This document shows, piece after piece, positions 1-4,820 of a stretch of DNA of 5,336 nt. Under the pieces are notes generated by a model that was not told the DNA's origin, made no database searches, and saw nothing but the letters and a program-made list of their open reading frames with translations. The first letter of the stretch is position 1. Every line of letters starts with the position of its first letter. The stretch covers positions 1-5,336 of the forward strand of contig JAUSIA010000303.1 in NCBI GenBank assembly GCA_030648225.1, read 5' to 3'. Both the position numbers and the translations under genes were made by a program. The DNA comes from Ignavibacteria bacterium (lineage in GTDB: Bacteria > Bacteroidota > Ignavibacteria > Ignavibacteriales > Ignavibacteriaceae).

Positions 1-126
1 ACCGAAGATATAATCAGAGAGATAGCATTAAAGAATGGTTTAGTTGATGTTAAGGTTTGTGCAGTTGATGAGATATGGTCGGGATTAAAACTCGTTATTC
101 CTTTAAAAGACAGAAATAAAAATTAA
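1..126 (+). CDS. DUF3052-family protein, C-terminal end (partial)
   Basis: The window opens inside a reading frame (frame 1) that gives 41 residues and ends at TAA. The start of the gene lies outside the window. The peptide contains IIREIALKNGLVDVKVCAVD followed directly by EIWSGLKLVIPL, which matches my memory of the conserved C-terminus of DUF3052 proteins (typically about 130-150 residues, pattern 'GLVDxKVCAxDExWSGLxxV'). The biochemical function of that family is not established, so none is given. The gene is convergent with the small membrane-protein gene at 144-317, with only 17 bases between the two stop codons. Those bases are A/T-rich and overlap a short palindrome (136-145, GAATTAATTC), but no convincing terminator is present. 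Family assignment is fairly confident from the motif; everything upstream is unseen. Confidence 0.75.
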   Translation, partial: TEDIIREIALKNGLVDVKVCAVDEIWSGLKLVIPLKDRNKN

Positions 127-143
127 GATTGAACAGAATTAAT

Positions 144-317
144 TCAACTTTTTCCAACCATCTTATAAATCTTATAAGAAAAAATAGAAACAGGAATTAA
201 AAGCACAGCGGATAAAATATAATTTTCATCTATAAAAGTTTTTATCATTAAGAAGAGATGAAATAAAAGCGTTAGAAATATGAAATAAAATTTAAGATCA
301 TTCCTGTAGTCCTTCAC
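144..317 (-). CDS. Small two-helix membrane protein, GTG start overlapping upstream stop
   Basis: This is a 57-residue frame on the - strand. It starts at GTG (315-317), whose first G is also the last base of the TAG stop of the TerB-like gene, and it ends at TGA (144-146). An in-frame TAA lies ten codons upstream of the GTG and there is no ATG between, so GTG is the only reasonable start. A GAGGAG sequence (332-337) lies 14 bases upstream, rather far for a normal ribosome site; the one-base overlap suggests translational coupling. The product begins with a charged segment (KDYRND), then a hydrophobic helix at about residues 9-28 (FYFIFLTLLFHLFLMI), a short polar turn (DEN), a second hydrophobic helix at about 33-47 (YILSAVLLIPVSIF), and a lysine-rich tail. 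This predicts a hairpin in the inner membrane with both ends cytoplasmic. I do not recognise a family. The main alternative is a chance open frame, which the hairpin topology makes less likely. Confidence 0.6.
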   Translation of the reverse strand: MKDYRNDLKFYFIFLTLLFHLFLMIKTFIDENYILSAVLLIPVSIFSYKIYKMVGKS

Positions 318-787
318 TAATCTTTCTTGCTCTCCTCTTTAATCATAAGCTTTGCACCAATAATATCACGATGTTCCATGTTCAGAGTATTGCCAATCTT
401 CTTTATCAAATGATCTTCGTGCATATTGAGTGTCTCATCTATATAAATCAATCGCCAAAGGTTCTTAAGCAGTTCAAACTTTTCATCTTTGGAGAAATTT
501 TCATTTATGGTTGTAGTGAATTCATATATGCTTATGCTTTTTCTTACGCTTTCTTCGGAAAGTTCGATAAGTTCATCAACATATTCTTTCTCAAGGTTAA
601 AAGTTTTCTGCATAACTTTAATAATCTTCTTCCGTTCGTCATCTGTAAATTCATTATCTGCTTTTGCCATCTCTATAAGCAAAGCACAGGTTGCAACCTG
701 TAATTTTTTATTTTCATCAACCTTTGCTTCATCAGTCTGTAAAGCTTCCCCGGTACTTTTGAATATTTGTTTTAAATGTTTGATCAT
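317..787 (-). CDS. TerB-like (tellurite-resistance/co-chaperone fold) protein
   Basis: This is a 156-residue, soluble, almost entirely helical and charged protein. Residues about 27-150 resemble the TerB/TerB-like domain. The helix with VATCALLIEMAKADNEFTDD (31-50) carries the typical 'AD.EF...E' acidic signature. It is followed by a heptad-like segment (ELIELSEESV), FTTTINENFS (90-99), and a second acidic repeat, LLKNLWRLIYIDETLNMHED (106-125). HRDIIGAKLMI (139-149) closes the domain. In other bacteria TerB-like domains occur in tellurite-resistance and membrane-linked stress assemblies and the acidic motifs can bind divalent metal; the exact role here is unknown. The start is ATG at 785-787, with no Shine-Dalgarno sequence before it, only A/T-rich sequence. 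The gene follows malQ on the same strand after a 76-base gap holding an inverted repeat. It overlaps the next small membrane-protein gene by one base, suggesting that the TerB-like protein works with a membrane partner. No tellurite genes are nearby, so a resistance role should not be assumed. Confidence 0.8.
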   Translation of the reverse strand: MIKHLKQIFKSTGEALQTDEAKVDENKKLQVATCALLIEMAKADNEFTDDERKKIIKVMQKTFNLEKEYVDELIELSEESVRKSISIYEFTTTINENFSKDEKFELLKNLWRLIYIDETLNMHEDHLIKKIGNTLNMEHRDIIGAKLMIKEESKKD

Positions 788-807
788 AATTAAATTTTTA
801 TTTATTA

Positions 808-861
808 CTTTGTGCCTCTGTGGTTAATTTTTTTTTTGCTCTTCACCACAGAGACACAGAG
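808..861. repeat. Imperfect inverted repeat, ACCACAGAGACACAGAG type
   Basis: Arm one (808-824, CTTTGTGCCTCTGTGGT) and arm two (845-861, ACCACAGAGACACAGAG) are reverse complements at 15 of 17 positions, around a 20-base loop that holds a run of ten T. It fills most of the gap between the malQ stop (864-866) and the TerB-like start (785-787). Transcribed on the - strand, one mismatch becomes a G-U pair, so a stable hairpin would form in the message 3' of malQ. No uninterrupted U-tract follows the second arm, so this is not a standard terminator. From general knowledge, very similar 'CTCTGTGTCTCTGTGGT' words are scattered in non-coding DNA of many environmental bacterial genomes, so a dispersed repeat is the best description. 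Effects on mRNA stability or partial attenuation between malQ and the TerB-like gene are inference. Confidence 0.75.
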
Positions 862-863
862 AA

Positions 864-2396
864 TTACTCTGTTTCAATTTCAACTTCCTCTTTTGGTTTA
901 GGAGGTCTTTCATATAATTCAGTAAGTTCTTTGAAAGCACCGGCAAGGTAATCAGGAACCTGGTCCCAGGTGAATCGCCATGCCCAGTTGCCGCCAAGTT
1001 TTCCGGGGAAGTTCATTCTTGCTTCTCCACCAAGATTAAGCATATCCTGCATTGGTATTATAACAATATCTGCAACTGTTGCATAAGCAGTTTTAATTAA
1101 CTTCTGAACAATATCATCGCCATAATAATCAAGATATTTTTGTGCGTGCGTGTATATATCATTACCTGCTTTTTTCTCTTTCTCAAAATACGCCCGTGTA
1201 GTATCATTATCGTGAGAACCGGTGTAAACAACACTGTTCGGTATAATATTATGCGGAAGAAATTTCCTTTCCATACTTGTTCCGAAAGCGAACTGGAGTA
1301 TTTTCATTCCTGGAAATTCAAATTTATCTCTCAACGATTCAACTGCTTTTGTAATTACGCCAAGATCTTCGGCAAGTATAGGAAGTTCTCCAAGATGTTT
1401 TTTTAATGTGTTGAATAATTTTTCTCCCGGAGCTTTTATCCATTTACCTTTTACGGCAGTCTCTGCATCACCCGGGATTCTCCAGTAAGCATCAAACCCG
1501 CGGAAATGATCTATCCTTATTATATCTATAAACTCAAGAAGCTTTGAAAACCTGTTTCTCCACCATTTGAAATCATCCTCCTCCATTTCTTCCCAGATGA
1601 AGAGTGGATTACCCCAAAGCTGTCCTGTCTCACTGAAATAATCCGGCGGGACACCTGCGACATATTCCAGCTTTCCTTCTTTATCAAGAGTAAAAATTTT
1701 ATTGTTTGCCCAAACATCAGAGCTGTCGTATGCTACAAAGATCGGCATATCACCTATTATTTTTATTCCCTTGCTGTTAGCATAAGCCCTAACATCATGC
1801 CATTGCTTATAAAAAATATACTGAACAAACTTATGATAAAGAATTGCATCTGAAAGATCTTCTCTCCATTTCCTTAAGGCATCACTTTTTCTAATAACAA
1901 GATCTTTATCCCACTCCGGCCATGCTCTACCGTTATGATAATCTTTAGCCGCCATGAAAAGAGAGAAATCTTCAAGCCAGTCGCTGTTCTTTTCTATAAA
2001 ACCTTCAAAGTCTTTCTGTATACCTGCAGGATCATTCTTATAATTTTCAAAAGCTTTATTCAAAATATCTTTTTTATAATTGATAACTAATCCATAATCA
2101 ACATACAAAGGGCTATGTAAGGGAATAAATTGTATATCTTCATCTGAAAGAAAACCTGCACTGTGTAATTTTTCAGGACTGATTAAATTCGGATTCCCGG
2201 CAAAAGCAGAAAAACATTGATAAGGAGAATCACCGTAACCGGTTGGTCCTAACGGAAAAACCTGCCAGAGTTTTTGCCCGGCAGCCTCAAGAAAATTGAT
2301 AAAATTAAATGCTTCATAACCAAGATCTCCAATTCCAAACTTGCCGGGTAAAGAGGTAGGATGAAGAAGGATTCCGGCTGAACGTTCAAATCTCAT
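864..2396 (-). CDS. malQ: 4-alpha-glucanotransferase (amylomaltase, GH77)
   Basis: The enzyme transfers alpha-1,4-glucan segments between maltodextrin chains, releasing glucose, in cytoplasmic maltose/glycogen metabolism. The 510-residue length is normal for the short bacterial GH77 type. Conserved blocks appear in order: GILLHPTSLPGKFGIGDLG (8-26), WQVFPLGPTGYGDSPYQ (44-60), GDMPIFVAYDSSDVW (215-229), VAGVPPDYFSETGQLWGNP (246-264) and RIDHFRGFDAYWRIP (294-308). The last block contains the nucleophile Asp296. ILAEDLG (340-346) has the acid/base Glu343 and YTGSHDNDTT (391-400) has the transition-state Asp396. All three catalytic residues are present, so the enzyme should be active. The last 12 or so residues (KPKEEVEIETE) are an acidic tail beyond the usual core. 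The ATG at 2394-2396 follows a GAGGAA site (2402-2407) at five bases, which fixes the start. A strong terminator for the upstream barrel gene ends just before this ribosome site, so malQ probably has its own promoter in a cramped region. A TAAAAT box (2412-2417 on the - strand) is a weak -10 candidate with no good -35. No other glycogen genes are in view. Confidence 0.97.
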   Translation of the reverse strand: MRFERSAGILLHPTSLPGKFGIGDLGYEAFNFINFLEAAGQKLWQVFPLGPTGYGDSPYQCFSAFAGNPNLISPEKLHSAGFLSDEDIQFIPLHSPLYVDYGLVINYKKDILNKAFENYKNDPAGIQKDFEGFIEKNSDWLEDFSLFMAAKDYHNGRAWPEWDKDLVIRKSDALRKWREDLSDAILYHKFVQYIFYKQWHDVRAYANSKGIKIIGDMPIFVAYDSSDVWANNKIFTLDKEGKLEYVAGVPPDYFSETGQLWGNPLFIWEEMEEDDFKWWRNRFSKLLEFIDIIRIDHFRGFDAYWRIPGDAETAVKGKWIKAPGEKLFNTLKKHLGELPILAEDLGVITKAVESLRDKFEFPGMKILQFAFGTSMERKFLPHNIIPNSVVYTGSHDNDTTRAYFEKEKKAGNDIYTHAQKYLDYYGDDIVQKLIKTAYATVADIVIIPMQDMLNLGGEARMNFPGKLGGNWAWRFTWDQVPDYLAGAFKELTELYERPPKPKEEVEIETE

Positions 2397-2420
2397 TCAA
2401 ATTCCTCAAATAATTTTAGC

Positions 2421-2459
2421 GAAAAATAAAAAAGGCTGCCTGTGTTTACAAGCAGCCTT
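2421..2459 (-). terminator. Intrinsic terminator of the outer-membrane protein gene
   Basis: Read on the - strand, AAGGCTGCTTGT (2448-2459) pairs with ACAGGCAGCCTT (2432-2443) in a 12-bp stem with one G-T wobble and a four-base AAAC loop. A T-rich tract, TTTTTTATTTTT (2422-2433 on the - strand), follows at once and partly overlaps the stem foot. This is a textbook Rho-independent terminator, 20 bases after the TAA of the barrel gene (2480-3028). On the + strand the hairpin is followed by TTAAAATAAA, so it should act in the - direction only. It separates the barrel gene transcriptionally from malQ, which starts 25 bases further on. Confidence 0.9.
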
Positions 2460-2479
2460 AAAATAAATCAATTAAAAAA

Positions 2480-3028
2480 TTAATTGAAAGGAATATATAT
2501 ACCCAAATCGAAACCTATGAAAGTTGTTGATGATCCTTCTGTAGTAATAAGATCGAAGTTAGCTCCGAGATCCAAACTAACGGAATTGACAGGAACTAAT
2601 ACTCCAAAACCTCCTCTTATACCAAATTTAGATTGTGTATCTCCCTCAAAATTATATGTTACTCCACCAATTGTAACTTCACCTGAAGTAGAACCAATGA
2701 ATAATCCTAATGCAGCATCAAAATAAGGGGTAACATTACCTTCACCAAATGCAATTCTTCCACCTACTAATATTGGAATAACATTGAATGAAAGACCATC
2801 AGAAGCATCTTTTCCGCCAAATGTTTCATATCCGGCTGTTCCGGTAATATCAACAGTTGAAGAAACAGGATATATAAATGTAGCGGTTCCGCCAAATCCG
2901 ATCCCGAATCCATCACCAAAGTCACCCATGGGAAGACCAAGAAAACCTTGAACACTAACACCCTGTGCATTTGTATTAACAGCAAATGCAAATAACAGTA
3001 TTACTACAAACGATAGCAGTCTTTTCAT
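2480..3028 (-). CDS. Outer-membrane beta-barrel protein with signal peptide
   Basis: This is a 182-residue precursor. Residues 1-21 form a Sec signal peptide: MKRLL, then a hydrophobic core SFVVILLFAFAV, and probable cleavage after NTNA, before QG. The mature part, about 160 residues, is rich in Gly, Phe, Ser and Thr, with alternating polar and apolar residues and no long hydrophobic helix. Likely strands include VSVQGFLGLP, GFGIGFGGTATFIYP, VDITGTAGYETFG, IPILVGGRIAFG, TPYFDAALGLFIG, KFGIRGGFGVLVP, VSLDLGANFDLIT and FIGFDLGIYIPFN. About eight strands suggests an OmpA/OmpX-size barrel of the OMP_b-brl type. No catalytic motif is visible, and the substrate or partner is unknown. ATG at 3026-3028 is preceded by AAGGAG (3036-3041) at seven bases, the best ribosome site in the window, so good expression is likely. 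It is transcribed alone: it has its own terminator (2421-2459) and a long untranslated region upstream. Confidence 0.85.
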   Translation of the reverse strand: MKRLLSFVVILLFAFAVNTNAQGVSVQGFLGLPMGDFGDGFGIGFGGTATFIYPVSSTVDITGTAGYETFGGKDASDGLSFNVIPILVGGRIAFGEGNVTPYFDAALGLFIGSTSGEVTIGGVTYNFEGDTQSKFGIRGGFGVLVPVNSVSLDLGANFDLITTEGSSTTFIGFDLGIYIPFN

Positions 3029-3041
3029 TTTTTTTCTCCTT

Positions 3042-3319
3042 GTATTGTGGTTTATTAGTTAATCAATTTGAATTAACCAGATTTCTTTTTTTATTTATTA
3101 CGAAACGAATTATAACCAAATATAACGCCCTTCCTTAAACAAAATTAAATTTTATATGTTTGCTCAACTCAAAAGCATTCTGCAACGACAATTTCAAAGA
3201 ACGGAAAGATGACAAACATTAACAATTTTCATACCTGAAAAACTAAATGATTATTTAATAAAAAGGAAGGATTATTTTTCAAAATCAATAAAATGTGACT
3301 TACAGAAAAGAAGTTTTAC
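3042..3319. other. Non-coding upstream region of the barrel gene
   Basis: This A/T-rich spacer has no credible gene on either strand. A 12-codon - strand frame (MKIVNVCHLSVL) is too short and lacks a ribosome site. It contains the promoter candidates listed separately. An 8-base word CCTTCCTT (3130-3137) is repeated inverted as AAGGAAGG at about 3262-3269, about 125 bases apart, too far to fold reliably. No riboswitch-like or tRNA-like fold was recognised. Confidence 0.5.
3109..3144 (-). promoter_or_regulatory. Candidate promoter boxes upstream of the barrel gene
   Basis: Two overlapping - strand possibilities are visible about 80-115 bases before the barrel ATG. One is a perfect TATAAT (3109-3114) without a convincing -35 at the right distance. 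The other is a Bacteroidota-style -7 box TATATTTG (3117-3124, consensus TAnnTTTG) with TTTTG (3140-3144) upstream at 15 bases, a few bases shorter than usual. Either would give a 5' leader of roughly 70-80 bases. Which one is used cannot be told from sequence alone. Confidence 0.35.
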
Positions 3320-3477
3320 CTAAAGATCAACTTGCGCTTTTGTTTCAGTTTCAGTTGAGAGAAGAATTCCTGATGAATAAAGTACTTCAAGTCTTCTTTT
3401 ATCTTCTTTCAGATGTGTAATTGTATCTTCAGCTTTTTTTTTTGTTCGATCAGCTTACTTATTTCAGAATTAATTTT
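3320..3477 (-). pseudogene. Decayed coiled-coil/GAF-sensor N-terminal remnant, frameshifted at A10
   Basis: On the - strand, one frame (from 3477) reads KINSEISKLIEQKKK and then hits a TGA. The other frame, entered at the run of ten A (3434-3443), reads KKKAEDTITHLKEDK, then RRLEVLYSSGILLSTETETK, and ends AQVDL at TAG (3320-3322). Adding one A to the run (or removing two) joins them into one continuous coiled coil of about 50 residues. It ends with an 'LYSSGILLST' segment typical of the helix that enters a GAF domain in sensor kinases and sigma54-type regulators. Neither part has a start codon: in-frame stops lie just upstream of each (3478-3480 for the first). The protein stops where the sensor domain should begin. 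It is most likely a gene fragment left by deletion or duplication. Alternatives are a homopolymer sequencing error in a real small coiled-coil protein, or coincidence; the clean join makes coincidence unlikely. The family guess rests on memory of similar sensors. Confidence 0.45.
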
Positions 3478-3508
3478 TTAATTTGGGCAGTGATAGAATT
3501 CATTAAGA

Positions 3509-3829
3509 ATGATCAGTATGAATAAAGTTAACACATGCATCTGGCATGGAAAAACTAAAATTGAATATGCAGATGAATATCTTGAGTTCCTTGAGAAAAC
3601 GGGAGTAAAAGATTATAAAAGCATTCCGAGGAATCTTGATGTTGAAGTATGGAGAAGAAAAGGGAAAGATATTTGCCACTTCTGGACGGTTACTAAATGG
3701 GATTCTTATAAAAGCATAAAACAATTTGCAGGAAAAGATTATGAAAAAGCAAAGTACTATCCTAAGGATAAGGAATATCTTTTAGAGTTTGAAGAAAACG
3801 TAATTCATACTGAAACATTTATCTTTTAA
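3509..3829 (+). CDS. ABM (antibiotic biosynthesis monooxygenase)-like alpha/beta-barrel protein
   Basis: This is a 106-residue cytoplasmic protein with the appearance of a dimeric ferredoxin-like-fold protein of the ABM superfamily. Strand one contains CIWHGKTKIEYADEYLEFLE (10-29), with the typical 'WHG.T....A..Y..fl' pattern. It is followed by the 'P.N.gvev.rR' strand (40-50), CHFWTVTKWDSYKSIKQFAG (56-75), the AKYYPKDKEYLLEFE segment (81-95) and the final NVIHTETF strand (97-104). The 'W(D/E)S...I..FaG......A.YYp.D...L' layout is the usual signature of this small family. Many members are of unknown activity, and a true monooxygenase role should not be assumed. The first ATG (3509-3511) is used, but ATG at 3518-3520 (Met4) is equally possible; neither has a clear Shine-Dalgarno site. 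A TAGAAT box (3494-3499) could be a -10, with no good -35. It stands alone on its strand between leftward genes, so it is probably monocistronic. Confidence 0.8.
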   Translation: MISMNKVNTCIWHGKTKIEYADEYLEFLEKTGVKDYKSIPRNLDVEVWRRKGKDICHFWTVTKWDSYKSIKQFAGKDYEKAKYYPKDKEYLLEFEENVIHTETFIF

Positions 3830-3854
3830 TTTTAAAATTCTATTTTTTATTTTT

Positions 3855-3884
3855 CCCTTCGCCTTAGCCTCTGCCTTTGCCTTT
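3855..3884. repeat. Five-unit degenerate hexamer repeat (GCCTTT type)
   Basis: There are five consecutive 6-base units: CCCTTC, GCCTTA, GCCTCT, GCCTTT, GCCTTT. They lie in the convergent gap between the ABM-like gene (+) and the Cys-cluster gene (-). The last unit reaches the final base of the TGA stop codon (3884-3886) of the - strand gene, so that transcript's 3' end would begin with a purine-only-like stretch (AAAGGC repeats). It is preceded on the + strand by a T-rich tract (3841-3854). Likely a simple-sequence tract grown by slippage; a role in 3' end formation is speculation. Confidence 0.7.
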
Positions 3885-4651
3885 CAGTCATCAAAACCTG
3901 GTCTCTTAAAATTTTTATAACCCGGAAATTCCACTTCAAGCTCATTAAAAATTCTCATTAAAAGAGAAGATAATTTTAATAGTTCAATACTATAATCGGG
4001 AAGATATTCCTGTAATTCAGTTATAGCTTTAATAGAATTTTTTATTGATAAAGCTGCAACTTTTGCTGTTCCATCACTATCATACTTTGAAAACTCTTTT
4101 AAATCTTTATCCTTATACTTTAAATATTCTTTTTTAGCCTGAGATGCTCTTTTTATCTTTACAAAAATAAAAGCATGATGCCAGCTTACGGTTTCAAAGC
4201 TATCATATATTTTTTTTATTTGCGGCATTGGTAAATTTTCTTTCGGCGTTGAAGAGAAGTTAAATTTCTCATTGATACTTTTAATAAGAAACTGCGATTG
4301 CTTTAAATACTCATTAGATAAATATTCAATCAGATTCGCAGGTTCATTTTCATTTTCCTCTAATTCCATTTCTTCTTCTTCTTCATCAGAATTATCAAAT
4401 AAAAAATCTTCATCCGGTTCCTCTATGGAAAAACCTTCATCAATTTCATCTTCAAATTCTTTATCATCTGTTTCAAAAAGCTCATCCATAATTTCTTCAG
4501 CTTCGGGAAGCCTGTCATTCAGTATTTCGAATGTGGCAATTTTTGATTCATTTGAAAAAAGAAGGCAGTAGGAAGTAAAACTGCATTTTTCACACCAGCG
4601 GTCGCAATAGTTATAAATACCGGGAATATGTTTTTTCTTTTCTTCATTCAT
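3884..4651 (-). CDS. Hypothetical protein: N-terminal Cys cluster, acidic linker, helical C-terminal domain
   Basis: This is a 255-residue soluble protein that I do not recognise as a named family. Three parts are visible. Residues 13-31 hold a cysteine cluster C16-x3-C20-x2-C23-x5-C29 inside YNYCDRWCEKCSFTSYC, suitable for binding zinc or an iron-sulfur cluster. Residues about 50-104 are extremely acidic (about 31 Asp/Glu of 55, with a single Lys) and probably disordered. Residues about 105-250 are predicted helical, with SWHHAFIFVKIKRA (156-169), then DSDGTAKVAALSIKNSIKAI (191-210), and a final helix ahead of FPGYKNFKRPGFDD. The last block looks conserved and could be a four-helix bundle. 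There is no signal peptide or membrane helix. The ATG at 4649-4651 has no Shine-Dalgarno site; a good promoter lies immediately upstream (see 4657-4685). It converges with the ABM-like gene, and the downstream gap contains a hexamer repeat touching its stop codon. Function unknown; metal binding is inference from cysteine spacing only. Confidence 0.8.
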   Translation of the reverse strand: MNEEKKKHIPGIYNYCDRWCEKCSFTSYCLLFSNESKIATFEILNDRLPEAEEIMDELFETDDKEFEDEIDEGFSIEEPDEDFLFDNSDEEEEEMELEENENEPANLIEYLSNEYLKQSQFLIKSINEKFNFSSTPKENLPMPQIKKIYDSFETVSWHHAFIFVKIKRASQAKKEYLKYKDKDLKEFSKYDSDGTAKVAALSIKNSIKAITELQEYLPDYSIELLKLSSLLMRIFNELEVEFPGYKNFKRPGFDD

Positions 4652-4656
4652 ATTAA

Positions 4657-4685
4657 AATATACTCTAAGCTTTATTATTTCTCAA
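4657..4685 (-). promoter_or_regulatory. Sigma70-like promoter abutting the ATG of the Cys-cluster gene
   Basis: On the - strand, TTGAGA (4680-4685, five of six to TTGACA) and TATATT (4657-4662, five of six to TATAAT) are separated by exactly 17 bases. Only five bases (4652-4656) lie between the -10 box and the ATG at 4649-4651. A normal start point about seven bases after the -10 box would fall on the ATG itself. This fits the missing Shine-Dalgarno site and suggests a leaderless or nearly leaderless message. In such A/T-rich DNA, a chance match is quite possible. Confidence 0.45.
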
Positions 4686-4820
4686 TTATCTTTTGAAAAT
4701 ATTTACTATGTGGGTCGCTAATTTATTTATAATCATTACTCTGAATTAAAATTTTAAGAATCTTTAGGATTGGTCGTTCACTTATTGGGTGGTTCGTGTA
4801 ATTAAATTGTTATTATAAGA
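4686..4820. other. A/T-rich spacer upstream of the Cys-cluster gene
   Basis: This spacer separates two leftward genes and has no open frame of note. It contains two loosely similar 16-base words (4712-4727 and 4771-4786, 12 matches), each with GGTCG near its 5' end and TTATT at its 3' end. They might be degenerate direct repeats but are too weak to call. No hairpin with a T-tract follows the channel gene's stop. Confidence 0.35.

Noticed and set aside
127..150. Short palindrome GAATTAATTC (136-145) with a following CTTTTT as a terminator for the DUF3052 gene
   Set aside because: The stem is almost all A/T and has no proper loop in the palindromic form; the alternative TTGAA/TTCAA stem is only five pairs. 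Too weak to call.
371..827. Two overlapping + strand open frames of about 110 residues
   Set aside because: Both lie antisense to the TerB-like gene, have no family resemblance, and one runs across the inverted repeat. The - strand frame carries the recognisable motifs.
1140..1717. Open frames inside malQ on both strands
   Set aside because: malQ is intact with all catalytic motifs; these frames have no start signals or recognisable domains.
2484..2991. Open frames on + (2484-2726) and - (2767-2991) within the barrel gene
   Set aside because: They are alternate frames of the signal-peptide/beta-barrel gene, which has a strong ribosome site, signal sequence and terminator of its own.
3828..3854. 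AATTTTAAAATT followed by CTATTTTTTATTTTT as a terminator after the ABM-like gene
   Set aside because: The stem is A/T only, overlaps the stop codon, and leaves about four pairs once a loop is allowed. The T-tract alone is not enough evidence.
4272..4571. Serine-rich + strand open frame
   Set aside because: It is the antisense of the acidic linker of the Cys-cluster gene; GAA/GAT codons read as TTC/ATC/TCT on the other strand, producing a false Ser-rich protein.
4712..4786. Two 16-base similar words (GGTCG...TTATT) as regulatory direct repeats
   Set aside because: Only 12 of 16 positions match and they lie in A/T-rich DNA; no known operator is recognised.
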